Assembly: GCF_003001815.1 (NCBI RefSeq)
Contig: NZ_PVMZ01000001.1
Location: 558,001-622,000 of the forward strand
DNA: 64,000 bases
Direction: 5' to 3'
Source: Actinoplanes italicus
GTDB lineage: Bacteria > Actinomycetota > Actinomycetes > Mycobacteriales > Micromonosporaceae
A model generated the notes under the pieces. That model made no database searches. It had not been told where the DNA came from and saw only the letters and a program-made list of their open reading frames with translations. Every line of letters starts with the position of its first letter. Positions within the stretch are counted from its first letter, which is position 1. The position numbers and the translations under genes were made by a program. Positions 37,978 through 47,686 of this stretch are shown here, one piece after another.

Positions 37978-39861
37978 TCACTCGACGGTGACCGACTTGG
38001 CCAGGTTGCGGGGCTGGTCGACGTCGTAACCGCGGGCCGAGGCGATCTCGCAGGCGAGGATCTGCAGCGGCACCGTGGTCATCAGCGGGGCGAGCAGGGT
38101 CGGCGTGTGCGGTACGTAGATCAGGTGGTCGGCGAACTGCCGGACGTCCTCGTCGCCCTCCTCGGCGATCACGATGGTGCGGGCGCCGCGGGCGCGCACC
38201 TCCTGGATGTTCGAGACCACCTTGTCGCGCATCACACCGCGCCCCTGCGGGGACGGCACCACGCAGATCACCGGAGTGCCCTGGTCGATCAGCGCGATCG
38301 GGCCGTGCTTGAGCTCACCGGCGGCGAAGCCCTCGGCGTGGATGTACGCGAGCTCCTTGAGCTTGAGCGCACCCTCAAGCGCCACCGGGAAGCCGACGTG
38401 CCGGCCGATGAAGAGCATCGTCGAGGCGGTCTTGAGATCCCGGCCCAGGGCCCGCACCTCCTCCATGCGGCCGAGCAGGTCACGCAGGTTGTCCGGGGTC
38501 CGGCGCAGTCGCGACACCACGGCGGCGACCTCGTCGGCGTACATCACGCCGCGGATCTGGGCCAGGTGCAGGCCGATCAGGTAACAGGCGACCAGCATGG
38601 TGAGGAACGCCTTGGTGGACGCGACCGCGATCTCCGGACCGCCGTGGGTGTAAAGGACGGCGTCCGACTCTCGCGGAATGGTGGAGCCGTTGGTGTTGCA
38701 GATGGCGAGAACCCGGGCCTTCTGCTCCTTGGCGTGCCGGATCGCCATCAGGGTGTCCATGGTCTCGCCGGACTGACTGATCGCGATGACCAGCGTGGAC
38801 CGGTCGAGGATCGGGTCACGGTAACGGAACTCGCTGGCCAGCTCCACCTCGCACGGGATGCGCACCCAGTGTTCGATGGCGTATTTGGCGACCATGCCGG
38901 CGTGGTACGCGGTACCGCAGGCGACGATGAAGACCTTGTCGACGTCCCGCAGGTCCTGGTCGGTCAGGCGGACCTCGTCGAGGATGATCTCGCCACGCTC
39001 GGAAAGCCGGCCGAGCAGGGTCTCCGCGATCGCCTGTGGCTGCTCGGCGATCTCCTTGAGCATGAAGTACTCGTAGCCCCCCTTCTCGGCAGCAGAGGCG
39101 TCCCAGTCGATGTGGAACTCGGTGCCGGTGGCCGGGGTCCCGTCGAAACCGGTGATCTCGATGCCGGACGGGGTGATCAGGACCACCTGGTCCTGTCCCA
39201 GCTCGATCGCCTCCCGGGTGTGCTCGATGAAGGCGGAGACGTCGCTGGCGAGGAAGTTCTCGCCGTTGCCGCGGCCGACGACGAGCGGCGAGTTGCGCCG
39301 GGCCGCGACGACCGCGTCGGGCACGTCCACGTCGACGGCGAGCAGGGTGAAGGCGCCCTCGAGCCGCTTGGCCACACGGCGCATGCCCTCGGCGAGCAGG
39401 GCCGGGCCGTCCTCGGCACCGGACTCGCGCAGCGTGCGCATCTCGGCGGCGAGCAGGTGGGCCGCGCACTCGGTGTCGGTGTCGCTGCGGAACTCGACGC
39501 CGGTCGCCTCGAGCTCGGCGCGCAGGCGGGCGAAGTTCTCGATGATGCCGTTGTGGATGACGGCGACCCGGCCGTCGACGGAGACGTGCGGGTGGGCGTT
39601 ACGGTCGGTGGGGCCGCCGTGGGTGGCCCAGCGGGTGTGCCCGATGCCGGTGACGCCGGCCTCGATGCCGTCGCCGACGCGTTCGGCGAGCGCCTTCTCC
39701 AGGTTGGCGAGCTTGCCCGCCTTCTTCTCGGTCTTGACCAGGCCGCTGTCGATGATGGCGACGCCCGCGGAGTCGTAACCGCGGTACTCAAGGCGGCGCA
39801 GCCCGTCGATGACGATACTCAACGCCGGACGATTACCTACGTAACCCACGATCCCACACAT
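37978..39861 (-). CDS. glmS: Glutamine-fructose-6-phosphate aminotransferase (isomerizing)
   Basis: Makes glucosamine-6-phosphate, the entry to UDP-GlcNAc. It has 627 aa. I start it at ATG 39861 because processing then exposes the catalytic Cys2 (MCGIVGYVG); the in-frame extension is unsupported. It has a glutaminase domain (about 1-230; HTRWATHG, HNGIIEN) and two SIS domains (about 300-600; ACGTAYHAG, ISQSGETMDT), ending in KSVTVE. No glmS ribozyme-like leader is apparent. The position upstream of glmM is conserved. Confidence 0.96.
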   Translation of the reverse strand: MCGIVGYVGNRPALSIVIDGLRRLEYRGYDSAGVAIIDSGLVKTEKKAGKLANLEKALAERVGDGIEAGVTGIGHTRWATHGGPTDRNAHPHVSVDGRVAVIHNGIIENFARLRAELEATGVEFRSDTDTECAAHLLAAEMRTLRESGAEDGPALLAEGMRRVAKRLEGAFTLLAVDVDVPDAVVAARRNSPLVVGRGNGENFLASDVSAFIEHTREAIELGQDQVVLITPSGIEITGFDGTPATGTEFHIDWDASAAEKGGYEYFMLKEIAEQPQAIAETLLGRLSERGEIILDEVRLTDQDLRDVDKVFIVACGTAYHAGMVAKYAIEHWVRIPCEVELASEFRYRDPILDRSTLVIAISQSGETMDTLMAIRHAKEQKARVLAICNTNGSTIPRESDAVLYTHGGPEIAVASTKAFLTMLVACYLIGLHLAQIRGVMYADEVAAVVSRLRRTPDNLRDLLGRMEEVRALGRDLKTASTMLFIGRHVGFPVALEGALKLKELAYIHAEGFAAGELKHGPIALIDQGTPVICVVPSPQGRGVMRDKVVSNIQEVRARGARTIVIAEEGDEDVRQFADHLIYVPHTPTLLAPLMTTVPLQILACEIASARGYDVDQPRNLAKSVTVE

Positions 39862-40043
39862 GACGGGCAGCGTAACCGACTTTCGCTCAGCCGTCATGCT
39901 CGGGAAGCGCAGTTATGAGCATCGCAGTTGATCGGAACCTTAGTCCAACCACGTCGGCAGCTCTCTCGCCCATACGGGTGGATGATCCCCACCGTGCGTC
40001 GCTGGCGTACCGTCGGAAAGCGGTGCCCCCACCGGGAGGAAAG

Positions 40044-40811
40044 ATGAGCGATCCGAGCGAGCCCCGGCAACCGCCCAGGCCACCCCAGTTCACGCCACCG
40101 CCGGACTACCCGCCGACCGCTCAGTTCCCGACGGTCGACCCCAACGCCGGATACCAGCCGCCACCGCCGGGCTACGGCACTCCGCCCGGCTACGGTCCTC
40201 CTCCGCCGCCGCCCGACTACGGGCCCCCGCCTCCCGAGTACGGCCCCCCGCCTCCGGGTTATGAGCCCCGCCCGCCTCGCCGGAGCAACGCGCCGCTGAT
40301 CGCCCTGGTTCTGGCCGTCACCCTGCTGCTCTGCGGCGGCGTGGTGACCGCCTCAGTGATCATGGCGAGGCAGGCGGCCGAGAAGGCCGAGGAGATCGCC
40401 GAGCCGATTCTCAACCCGACGCTGCCCGAGATCCTCCCGACCGAGGCGCCGGATCTTCCCGGCCTGCCCACCGACTTCCCGGACCTGCCGGCCGTGCCCA
40501 CCGACATCCCCGGGCTCGGCGAGGGCAAGGAGATCAGCGTGACCTATGAGGTCACCGGAGACGGCACGGCCGAGATCCTCTACATGGAGAAGCTGGACGG
40601 CACACCGAAGCGGGTCGGCAACGCCAAACTCCCGTGGAAGATCACGACCACGATGAAGAGCCCGGCCGTGGTCTCGGTCATCGCCGTGCGCACCGGCATC
40701 GACAACGGTTCGATCAGCTGCAAGGCCACCGTCGACGGGGAGCAGGTCGCTCAGCAGAACGCGGAGGGCACCCTGGCGACGGCCAACTGCTACAAGATCA
40801 TCATCAATTAG
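40044..40811 (+). CDS. Proline-rich membrane protein with MmpS-like extracellular domain
   Basis: A 255-aa protein. The cytoplasmic N-terminus is a Pro/Tyr/Gly-rich repeat region (about 1-90, units such as PPPGYG and PPPEYG), followed by one membrane helix (about 95-118), a Pro/Leu linker with TDFPDLP-like repeats, and a beta-sandwich domain (about 165-255) with the MmpS pattern VTYEVTGDGTA, LPWK, ISCKATVDG and a final Cys. The start ATG 40044 has GGGAGGAAAG upstream. No MmpL partner is adjacent. The function is unknown; the mycobacterial relatives assist lipid or siderophore export. Confidence 0.8.
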   Translation: MSDPSEPRQPPRPPQFTPPPDYPPTAQFPTVDPNAGYQPPPPGYGTPPGYGPPPPPPDYGPPPPEYGPPPPGYEPRPPRRSNAPLIALVLAVTLLLCGGVVTASVIMARQAAEKAEEIAEPILNPTLPEILPTEAPDLPGLPTDFPDLPAVPTDIPGLGEGKEISVTYEVTGDGTAEILYMEKLDGTPKRVGNAKLPWKITTTMKSPAVVSVIAVRTGIDNGSISCKATVDGEQVAQQNAEGTLATANCYKIIIN

Positions 40812-40821
40812 AGGGAGTACG

Positions 40822-42003
40822 GTGATCACGTCCAGCCCGGCGGACCCGCTCGTCGCACGGATGCGCCCGTTCGGCACCACGATCTTCGCCGAGATGTCGG
40901 CTCTCGCGGTCCGGACCGGGGCGGTGAACCTCGGGCAGGGCTTCCCCGACACCGACGGGCCGCCGGAGATGCTGGCCGCGGCCGCCGAGGCGCTGGCCAG
41001 CGGAGCCAACCAGTACCCACCCCTGGCCGGCATCCCCGCGCTGCGTGCCGCGATCGCCGCCCACGAACAGCGGTTCTGGGGCCTGGAACGGGATCCCGAC
41101 GCCGAGGTCGCGGTCACCGCGGGGGCCACCGAGGCGGTCGCGGCGGCGATCCTGGCGCTGTGCGAGCCGGGTGACGAGGTCGTCTGCTTCGAGCCGTACT
41201 ACGACTCGTACGCCGCCTCGATCACCCTGGCCGGTGCGGTCCGGCGGCCGGTCACGCTGCGGCCGGGACCCTCCGGGCGGTACGAGTTCGACCCCGACGA
41301 GCTGCGGGCGGCGTTCGGCGGGCGTACCCGTCTGGTGCTGCTCAACTCGCCGCACAACCCGACCGGCAAGGTCTTCACCCCGGCCGAGCTGGAGACGATT
41401 GCCGGCCTGTGCCGGGAGTTCGACGTCTTCGCCGTCACCGACGAGGTGTACGAGCACCTGGTCTTCCCCGACGCCGCGGCACCGCACCTGCCGCTCGCCT
41501 CGCTGCCCGGCATGCGCGAGCGCACGCTGCGCATCTCCTCGGCCGGCAAGACGTTCTCGTGCACCGGCTGGAAGGTCGGCTGGGCCACCGGCCCGGTCCG
41601 GCTGATCTCGGCGCTGCTGCGCGTCAAGCAGTTCCTGACCTTCGTCAACGGCGCGCCGCTGCAGCCCGCCGTGGCCGTGGCCCTGAACCTTCCGGACTCC
41701 TACTTCACCGGATTCACCGCCGGCCTGCGGGAGCGCCGGGACCGTCTGGTCGCCGGGCTCACCGAGGCCGGCCTGGCCGTCCTGCCGTCCGAGGGCACCT
41801 ATTTCGTGACCGCCGACATCCGGCCGGCCGGCGGCACCGACGGCGCCGAGTTCTGTCGTGGGCTACCGGCCAGGTCCGGTGTGGTGGCGGTGCCGACCCA
41901 GGTCTTCTATGACCATCAGGAAGCGGGCCGGCACCTCATCCGTTTCGCCTTCTGCAAACGCCTCGAAGTCATCGACGAGGCGGTCCGGAGGCTGAAGGGC
42001 TAG
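40822..42003 (+). CDS. PLP-dependent aminotransferase, class I/II (DapC or kynurenine aminotransferase-like)
   Basis: A fold-type I aminotransferase of 393 aa. It has NLGQGFPDTDGP, ANQYPPLAG, EPYYDSYAA, NSPHNPTGKVF, the PLP lysine in SSAGKTFSCTGWKVGW, and a C-terminal Arg in HLIRFAFCK. This subgroup includes N-succinyldiaminopimelate aminotransferase DapC of mycobacteria and YbdL/KAT enzymes; lysine biosynthesis is a fair guess, not proven. GTG start with GAGGGAG upstream, 10 bp after the MmpS-like gene. Its stop lies 7 bp from that of convergent glmM. Confidence 0.9.
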   Translation: MITSSPADPLVARMRPFGTTIFAEMSALAVRTGAVNLGQGFPDTDGPPEMLAAAAEALASGANQYPPLAGIPALRAAIAAHEQRFWGLERDPDAEVAVTAGATEAVAAAILALCEPGDEVVCFEPYYDSYAASITLAGAVRRPVTLRPGPSGRYEFDPDELRAAFGGRTRLVLLNSPHNPTGKVFTPAELETIAGLCREFDVFAVTDEVYEHLVFPDAAAPHLPLASLPGMRERTLRISSAGKTFSCTGWKVGWATGPVRLISALLRVKQFLTFVNGAPLQPAVAVALNLPDSYFTGFTAGLRERRDRLVAGLTEAGLAVLPSEGTYFVTADIRPAGGTDGAEFCRGLPARSGVVAVPTQVFYDHQEAGRHLIRFAFCKRLEVIDEAVRRLKG

Positions 42004-42010
42004 AGCGCGC

Positions 42011-43366
42011 CTACGCTGCGGGGCTGGCGGCACGCACCTCGTCGGCGATCCGCTCGGCCACGCTGCGCGCCTGCTCCTCGGTGGCGGCCTCGACCATCAC
42101 GCGGACCAGCAGCTCGGTGCCGGACGGCCGCAGGAGCACGCGCCCGGTCTCGCCGAGCTCGTTCTCGGCCAGCGCGACGGCGGCCTGCACGGTCGGAGCG
42201 GCGGCACCCGCGTCGCGGTCGCCGACCCGTACGTTGATCAGCACCTGCGGCAGCTTGTGCACGACCGCAGCCAGATCGGCCAGCGACTTGCCGGTCGCCG
42301 CGATCTGCGCCATCAGGTGCAGGCCGGTCAGCACACCGTCACCGGTGGTCGCGAACGCCGGCATGACGATGTGGCCGCTCTGCTCGCCGCCCAGTGCGAG
42401 GCCGCCGCTCGCCAGCTCCTCGAGCACGTAACGGTCGCCGACCTTGGTCTCCAGCAGCCGGATGCCGGACTGCTTCATGGCGATGCGGAGGCCGAGGTTG
42501 CTCATCACGGTGGCGACAAGGGTGTCGTCGGTGAGAGTGCCGGCGTCGCGCATGGCCAGGGCCAGGATCGCCATGATCTGGTCGCCGTCGACGACCTCGC
42601 CCGTGGCGGTGACCGCGAGGCAGCGGTCGGCGTCGCCGTCGTGGGCGAGCCCCAGGTCGGCGCCCTCCCGCAGGACCGCCTCGATGACCTTGTCGAGGTG
42701 CGTCGAGCCGCACTCCTCGTTGATGTTGAGACCGTCCGGGTCCGCGTGGATGGCGATGACCTCGGCGCCGGCCTCCCGGTAGGCCACCGGGCCGACCTCG
42801 CTGGCCGCCCCGTTGGCGCAGTCGACGACGACCTTGATCCCGTCCAGCCGGTGCGGGAGCGACTCGATCAGGTGCTTGATGTAGTACTCGGCGCCGTCGA
42901 GCAGGTCGTTGACCCGGCCGATCCCGGCGCCGGTGGGCCGCCCGATCAGGCCGTGGCCGTCCTCGACCGCCTTCTCGATGCGCTCCTCGAGCTCGTCCGG
43001 CAGCTTGGTGCCGCCGGCCGCGAACAGCTTGATGCCGTTGTCCGGCATGGGGTTGTGCGACGCGGAGAGCATCACTCCCAGGTCGGCGTTGGTCTGCCCG
43101 ACCAGGTACGCCACAGCGGGCGTCGGGAGAACGCCGACCCGGACCACGTGAGCCCCGGCACTGGTCAGCCCCGCGACGACGGCGGCCTCCAGCATCTCAC
43201 CGCTGGCTCGGGGGTCACGCCCCACGATGGCCAGCGGCGGATGGCTGCCGTCCGACTCGACCAGCACGCGTGCGGCCGCGACTGCGACCGACAGTGCCAG
43301 TTCCGGGGTGAGTAGATCGCCGTTCGCGAGGCCGCGAACGCCGTCCGTGCCGAAGAGTCGCCCCAT
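42011..43366 (-). CDS. glmM: Phosphoglucosamine mutase
   Basis: Converts glucosamine-6-phosphate to glucosamine-1-phosphate. It has 451 aa, the normal length. The phosphoserine motif is [13 protein letters not shown] (about residue 103), the Mg2+ loop is HDGDADRC, the sugar-specificity loop is GGEQSGH and the phosphate loop is [12 protein letters not shown]. It is downstream of rplM-rpsI across a strong hairpin, as in other actinobacteria. Confidence 0.97.
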   Translation of the reverse strand: MGRLFGTDGVRGLANGDLLTPELALSVAVAAARVLVESDGSHPPLAIVGRDPRASGEMLEAAVVAGLTSAGAHVVRVGVLPTPAVAYLVGQTNADLGVMLSASHNPMPDNGIKLFAAGGTKLPDELEERIEKAVEDGHGLIGRPTGAGIGRVNDLLDGAEYYIKHLIESLPHRLDGIKVVVDCANGAASEVGPVAYREAGAEVIAIHADPDGLNINEECGSTHLDKVIEAVLREGADLGLAHDGDADRCLAVTATGEVVDGDQIMAILALAMRDAGTLTDDTLVATVMSNLGLRIAMKQSGIRLLETKVGDRYVLEELASGGLALGGEQSGHIVMPAFATTGDGVLTGLHLMAQIAATGKSLADLAAVVHKLPQVLINVRVGDRDAGAAAPTVQAAVALAENELGETGRVLLRPSGTELLVRVMVEAATEEQARSVAERIADEVRAASPAA

Positions 43367-43467
43367 GGCGGCTTCCTTTCGCCGGTAAATGCGACCTCAA
43401 GCCTGCATCAGCGTTCGGCTGGTCACGAGTACCGGAACGGCTAGTTGGGGAGGGTGTGAGTGCAAAC

Positions 43468-43517
43468 ATCGACGGCCGAGCACATCCCTCGCGTGAGGGA
43501 CGTGCTCGGCCGTCGAT
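43468..43517 (-). terminator. Very stable hairpin after rpsI
   Basis: A perfect 16-bp stem (43468-43483 with 43502-43517, beginning ATCGACGGCCGAGCAC) is extended, after one mismatch, by a 6-bp inner stem TCCCTC/GAGGGA and a 4-nt loop. It lies 18 bp beyond the rpsI stop and about 100 bp upstream of the glmM start, so it separates the ribosomal operon from glmM. Confidence 0.88.
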
Positions 43518-43535
43518 AAAGACCGAGGCGCAAAA

Positions 43536-44039
43536 TCAGCGCTTCGAGTACTGCGGAGCCTTACGAGCCTTCTTGAGACCGTACTTCTTGCTCTCCTTGA
43601 CCCGGGCGTCACGGGTCAGGAAGCCGGCCTTCTTGAGGGCGGGACGGTCGTCCGGGTCGTTCTCGATGAGCGCGCGGGCGATCCCGAGGCGGAGGGCGCC
43701 GGCCTGGCCGGTGATGCCACCACCACGAAGGTTCGCGATCACGTCGAACTGCTCGGTGCGCTCGGCGGTCACGAGCGGCTCGCGGATCAGCTGCTGGTTG
43801 ACCTTGCTGGGGAAGTAGTTCTCCAGGTCACGGCCGTTGCAGGTGATCTTGCCGTTGCCGGGCACGAGGCGCACCCGGACGATGGCCTCCTTGCGGCGGC
43901 CGACGGTCTGGATCGGGCGACCACCGGGGCGCGGGGCGCGGACCGGGGCCGGCGCGGCCGTCTCGACGACGACCGTCTCAGCGGGCTCCTCGACGGCCTC
44001 GACGGTCTCGACGACCTCGGGCTCGATGATGTCGGACAT
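43536..44039 (-). CDS. rpsI: 30S ribosomal protein S9
   Basis: The small-subunit protein whose C-terminal tail reaches the P-site tRNA. It has the core [38 protein letters not shown] and the tail [13 protein letters not shown] chose ATG 44039 (MSDIIEPE) because AGAAGG precedes it; the longer frame to 44063 overlaps rplM. It has 167 aa with an acidic Glu/Val/Pro N-terminal extension of about 40 residues, longer than in E. coli and common in actinobacteria. Confidence 0.96.
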   Translation of the reverse strand: MSDIIEPEVVETVEAVEEPAETVVVETAAPAPVRAPRPGGRPIQTVGRRKEAIVRVRLVPGNGKITCNGRDLENYFPSKVNQQLIREPLVTAERTEQFDVIANLRGGGITGQAGALRLGIARALIENDPDDRPALKKAGFLTRDARVKESKKYGLKKARKAPQYSKR

Positions 44040-44059
44040 GCTGCTGCCTTCTCCCACGC

Positions 44060-44503
44060 TCACTGCGCGATCTGCTTGATTTCGAACGGCTGGGGCTGCT
44101 GAGCGGCGTGCGGGTGCTCAGCGCCCGGGTAGACCTTCAGCTTCTTGATGATCTGCCGCGCGAGCTTGTTGTGCGGGAGCATGCCCTTGACGGCCAGCTC
44201 GATCGCCTTCTCGGGGCGCTTGGTGAGCAGCTCCTCGTAGCCGACCTGCTTCAGACCACCCGGGTAGCCGGAGTGGCGGTAGGCGACCTTGGTCTGCCGC
44301 TTGTTGCCGGTCAGGGCGACCTTGCCGGCGTTGATGATCACAACGAAGTCGCCGGTGTCGACGTGCGGGGCGAACGTGGGCTTGTGCTTGCCACGCAGCA
44401 GGTTCGCGGTGTGGGTGGCCAGGCGACCCAGAACGACGTCAGAAGCGTCGATAATGTGCCACTGACGCTCGATCTCACCCGGCTTCGGGCTGTACGTACG
44501 CAC
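44060..44503 (-). CDS. rplM: 50S ribosomal protein L13
   Basis: An early-assembly large-subunit protein, 147 aa. It has [20 protein letters not shown] at the start, then [33 protein letters not shown] and [11 protein letters not shown]. The GTG start at 44503 has AAGG upstream; the open frame continues to 44551 without support. It is first gene of rplM-rpsI, 20 bp before rpsI. Confidence 0.96.
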   Translation of the reverse strand: MRTYSPKPGEIERQWHIIDASDVVLGRLATHTANLLRGKHKPTFAPHVDTGDFVVIINAGKVALTGNKRQTKVAYRHSGYPGGLKQVGYEELLTKRPEKAIELAVKGMLPHNKLARQIIKKLKVYPGAEHPHAAQQPQPFEIKQIAQ

Positions 44504-44614
44504 AGAATTACCTTGTCTCGTCGTCGGTCCGGGGGCGCGCGCTGGTCGCATCAGGAAGATGCGTCAAGCAACCCCACATAGGGACCACTCGCATCAGTCG
44601 CACAACAGCAGGCA

Positions 44615-44644
44615 ACAATACCCGGCTGCGCGGCGCGTGGTCAA
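44615..44644 (-). promoter_or_regulatory. Predicted rplM-rpsI promoter
   Basis: On the minus strand TTGACC (44644-44639) and TATTGT (44620-44615) are separated by 18 bp, a good sigma-70/HrdB-type match. The leader of about 100 nt contains a small hairpin CGCATC/GATGCG near 44549-44565 and could carry an autoregulatory site, which I cannot show. Confidence 0.6.
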
Positions 44645-45120
44645 AACAGGTGGTGTTCAAGGCACCAGGAACCCGGCGAAGGTTCTGGTTGCAAACCCTC
44701 AGCCCTAGTGGTACGCCAAACGAACCCAGCATACTCCGCGCGGCGGCAGTGTCCGCAGCGGGTCACCCCCGCATCATGCCCGACTTAGCAGGCTCGAAAC
44801 AAACGGGACGTCCGTCCGAAATTCCCTCCCGGCACGCTTCAGGCCATGGCCAACGGTGCGCAACTCCGGACGACTCCGCCCGGTATTGACCGAGGGCGCA
44901 CCATGGAGAGACCACCGTCAGGGTTGAGGACGGACCTGACGGTGTTCACCGAGCCGGCTCGCCGGTTCGGTGGGGAGGAGTCGCGGCGTGCCCCGGACGG
45001 AGGCATGGCGAGGACCGCAAGCGTGACGTGGGAGCGGGTCTACGCTGAGGACGGCGGGCTTCGAGCGTGCCCTTCGGTGGACCGTTCGGCCACGCCGCGA
45101 CTTCTCGACCCGGGGATCGG
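44645..45120 (+). other. Gene-free region upstream of the HemD-wHTH gene
   Basis: 476 bp between the rplM promoter and the next start. Short open frames here have no ribosome-binding site or recognisable product. GGGGATCGG just before 45121 is the likely ribosome-binding region of the downstream gene. I see no clear operator. Confidence 0.4.
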
Positions 45121-46266
45121 ATGACCGACCGGGCCCCCGGCTCCCGGCGGGCGATGCTGACGGCGGCCGCGCTCGCCGAGCCGACCGCCGTGCTGTCCGG
45201 CTACACCGTCGGCGTGACCGCCGATCGCCGTAAGGACGAACTGGCCACCCTGCTCGAGGCGCGCGGCGCCCGCGTCGTGCTGGCCCCCGCGCTGCGTATC
45301 GTTCCCATCGCCGACGACGCCGAGTTGCGCGCCGCCACCCGTGCCTGCCTCGACAACCCGCCCGACATCGTGCTGGTCAACACCGGTATCGGCATGCGGG
45401 GCTGGCTGGAGGCCGCGGAGAACTGGGGTCTGGGTGAGCCGCTGCGCGAGGTCATCTCGCGTGCCTACCTGGTCGCCCGCGGACCCAAGGCACGCGCCGC
45501 GGTCCGGTCCGCCGGCCTGCAGGATCAGTGGTCCCCCGACGGCGAGGGCTACGAGGAGGTGGTCGAGCATCTGAGCGCCCGGGGCGTGGCGGGCCTCACC
45601 GTCGCGATGCAGTTGCACGGGGAGAGCCAGCCCGAATACACCGAGGCCCTGGAGTCCGCCGGGGCCCGGGTCATCGAGCTTCCGGTCTACCGCTGGGCGC
45701 CGCCGGTCGACCCGGCACCACTGCACCGGCTGACCGATCTGATCACCGGTCGTCTCGTCGACGCCGTGACGTTCACCTCCGCGGCGGCGGTCCAGGCCGT
45801 CCTGCGCGCCGCGGGCACCGGGGCCGACGCGCTGCTCGATGCACTGCGCGACGATGTCATGGCCGCGTGCGTGGGGCCGGTCACCTCGGCTCCGCTGCGC
45901 CGGCGGGACGTGCCGGTCGTCACGCCCGGCCGTGCCAGGTTGAGCGCGCTCGTCCGTACGATCGTCGATGAATTGCCCAAGCGGGCGGTGAGTTTCCACA
46001 TCGCCGGACACTCGATCACGTTGCGCGGCCACGCCGCGGTGGTCGACGGCGTGCTGCGACCGCTCGCGCCCGCGCCGATGGCGGTCCTACGGGCGCTGGC
46101 CGGATCGCCGGGCCGGGTCCTCTCGCGGGCCGCCCTGCTGCAGGCACTGCCACGAGGGGCCGACGAGCACGCCGTCGAGATGGCGGTGGCCCGGCTCCGG
46201 GCCGGACTGGCCGTGCCCGGAGTCGTGCAGACCGTCGTGAAACGCGGTTACCGCATCCCGGTCTGA
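45121..46266 (+). CDS. HemD-like / OmpR-type wHTH fusion regulator (NnaR type)
   Basis: A 381-aa protein. Residues about 25-275 form a uroporphyrinogen-III synthase fold (LSGYTVGVTADRR, FTSAAAVQAVL, CVGPVTSAPLRR), and residues about 290-381 form a winged helix of the response-regulator output type (LAGSPGRVLSRAALLQALP, VEMAVARLRAGL, VVKRGYRIPV). This architecture matches NnaR of Streptomyces, a regulator of nitrate/nitrite assimilation that works with GlnR, and related mycobacterial proteins. Whether it still makes uroporphyrinogen III is unknown. No other heme genes lie nearby. Its stop is 8 bp from that of convergent cvnD. Confidence 0.86.
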   Translation: MTDRAPGSRRAMLTAAALAEPTAVLSGYTVGVTADRRKDELATLLEARGARVVLAPALRIVPIADDAELRAATRACLDNPPDIVLVNTGIGMRGWLEAAENWGLGEPLREVISRAYLVARGPKARAAVRSAGLQDQWSPDGEGYEEVVEHLSARGVAGLTVAMQLHGESQPEYTEALESAGARVIELPVYRWAPPVDPAPLHRLTDLITGRLVDAVTFTSAAAVQAVLRAAGTGADALLDALRDDVMAACVGPVTSAPLRRRDVPVVTPGRARLSALVRTIVDELPKRAVSFHIAGHSITLRGHAAVVDGVLRPLAPAPMAVLRALAGSPGRVLSRAALLQALPRGADEHAVEMAVARLRAGLAVPGVVQTVVKRGYRIPV

Positions 46267-46274
46267 GGCGTGCC

Positions 46275-46892
46275 TCAGCCGACCGGCGTGGCCCGCTCCT
46301 GCTCGGTCACCAGGGTCGCCATGGCGTGCTCGACCACGCCGATCAGCACGGTCTTGACCGAATCCCGGTGTCGTGCGTCACACATGATCAGCGGAACCCG
46401 GGCCGGGATGGCGAGCGCCTCCCGGACCTCCTCCGGCTCGTAGCGGGGCGCGCCGTCGAAGCAGTTGACCGCCACGAGGTACGGCAGATGCCGGTTCTCG
46501 AAGTAGTCGAGCGGCGCGAACGCGTCCGTGAGCCGTCGGGTGTCGACCAGCACGGCCGCACCGACCGCACCGCGGATCAGCTCGTCCCACATGAACCAGA
46601 ACCGGGTCTGCCCCGGCGTACCGAAGAGGTAAAGAATCAGATCGTCGGCCATGGTGATCCGGCCGAAGTCCATGGCGACCGTGGTGCTGCCCTTCTCCGG
46701 CACCTTGGACGCGTCGTCGATCCCCTGGCCGGCCACCGTCATCACCGCTTCGGTGGTGAGTGGCTCGATCTCGGAGACAGCCCCGACGAGAGTCGTCTTG
46801 CCCACGCCGAAACCACCCGCGACCACGATCTTCGCGGAGGTGATCTCGGTGGGATGCGGTCGCGTCCGCTCCTCAGAGCTTGCGAAGTCCAC
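46275..46892 (-). CDS. cvnD: Conservon GTPase CvnD
   Basis: A small Ras-like GTPase, last gene of the conservon, 205 aa. It has P-loop GGFGVGKTTLVGAVSE, a switch motif DFGRI, the G3-type LFGTPGQTRFWFMWDEL, and a G4-like NCFDG. The GTG start (VDFASSEERTRP) lies 20 bp inside the cvnC gene, giving overlapping translation. Conservon GTPases are thought to cycle with a membrane sensor complex in a G-protein-like relay. Confidence 0.92.
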   Translation of the reverse strand: MDFASSEERTRPHPTEITSAKIVVAGGFGVGKTTLVGAVSEIEPLTTEAVMTVAGQGIDDASKVPEKGSTTVAMDFGRITMADDLILYLFGTPGQTRFWFMWDELIRGAVGAAVLVDTRRLTDAFAPLDYFENRHLPYLVAVNCFDGAPRYEPEEVREALAIPARVPLIMCDARHRDSVKTVLIGVVEHAMATLVTEQERATPVG

Positions 46893-47235
46893 CCAACACC
46901 CTTCCCAGCAGGTCCATCCGCTCCGTGAAGCCGGTCTTGGGAGCGGCACTGTGCAGCTGAAGCAATCCGTCGGCGACCATGTCGGCGACGAGCACCCGGG
47001 TTACCCCCAGTGGTAACCGGGTGTGCGCGGCGAGCTCGGCGAGCGATATGGCTTTCGGCTCACACAGGACTGCCATGCGGTACTTGTCGTGCCCGGCGAA
47101 TCGCGCTTCCTGCACGGCCGCCGGACTCGCGACCAGGAGCGCCTCGATCGGGATGTCCCGAATCGGTTCGGTCCGGCCACGCGTGACCGCGTACGGCCGC
47201 ACCAGGTTGCCCCGGGGATCGTGCGGCTGTGTCAT
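46873..47235 (-). CDS. cvnC: Conservon DUF742 protein CvnC
   Basis: A 120-aa DUF742 winged-helix-like protein with RPYAVTRGRTEP, the FAGHDKYRMAVLC block, SLAELAAHTRLPLGVTRVLVADMV and the end RVLGGLRKL. ATG start 47235. It lies between the roadblock and GTPase genes in the standard cvnA-B-C-D order. Confidence 0.93.
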   Translation of the reverse strand: MTQPHDPRGNLVRPYAVTRGRTEPIRDIPIEALLVASPAAVQEARFAGHDKYRMAVLCEPKAISLAELAAHTRLPLGVTRVLVADMVADGLLQLHSAAPKTGFTERMDLLGRVLGGLRKL

Positions 47236-47278
47236 GTCGCGGTCACCTCGTCTCCGCCGGGGCGATGAGCCCCGGCGT

Positions 47279-47686
47279 CTAGTGGCTGACGGCCTCGCGT
47301 GGCGCCGGCGAGAGGGCCGCGCCGACGCGTTCCACCAGCAGGGCCATCTCGTAGCCGACCTGACCGACATCGCAGTTGCGAGCCGCCAGGACGGCCATCG
47401 ACGAACCGTCGCTGATGGACATCAGAAAAAGATAGCCGCTGTCCATTTCGATGATGGTCTGTTGGACCTGTCCGGCATTGAACATCCGCGACGCGCCGTC
47501 CGTGAGGCTCACCACGCCGGAGGTGATCGCGGCGAGTTGCTCGGCACGGTCGGTCGGCAGATCTCGCGACTGGGCCAGCAGCAGCCCGTCGGCGGAGACC
47601 GCGATCACGTGCGCGATGCCGGCGACGCTGTCGGCGAAGTTGCTGAGCAGCCAGCCCATGTCGTGCATGGTTGGGGGCCTGGTCAC
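47279..47686 (-). CDS. cvnB: Conservon roadblock/LC7 protein CvnB
   Basis: A 135-aa roadblock/LC7 fold protein of the kind that regulates small GTPases (MHDMGWLLSNFADSVAGIAHVIAVSADGLLLA, ITSGVVSLTDGASRMF). The GTG start overlaps the cvnA stop as GTGA. It probably bridges the sensor CvnA and the GTPase CvnD. Confidence 0.94.
   Translation of the reverse strand: MTRPPTMHDMGWLLSNFADSVAGIAHVIAVSADGLLLAQSRDLPTDRAEQLAAITSGVVSLTDGASRMFNAGQVQQTIIEMDSGYLFLMSISDGSSMAVLAARNCDVGQVGYEMALLVERVGAALSPAPREAVSH

Noticed and set aside
39862..40043. glmS ribozyme upstream of glmS
   Set aside because: The 182-bp gap is shared with a divergent promoter, and I could not find the ribozyme core; actinobacterial glmS genes normally lack it.
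44846..45124. Possible small gene before the HemD-wHTH regulator
   Set aside because: No ribosome-binding site, no recognisable motif, and it overlaps the start region of the real gene.
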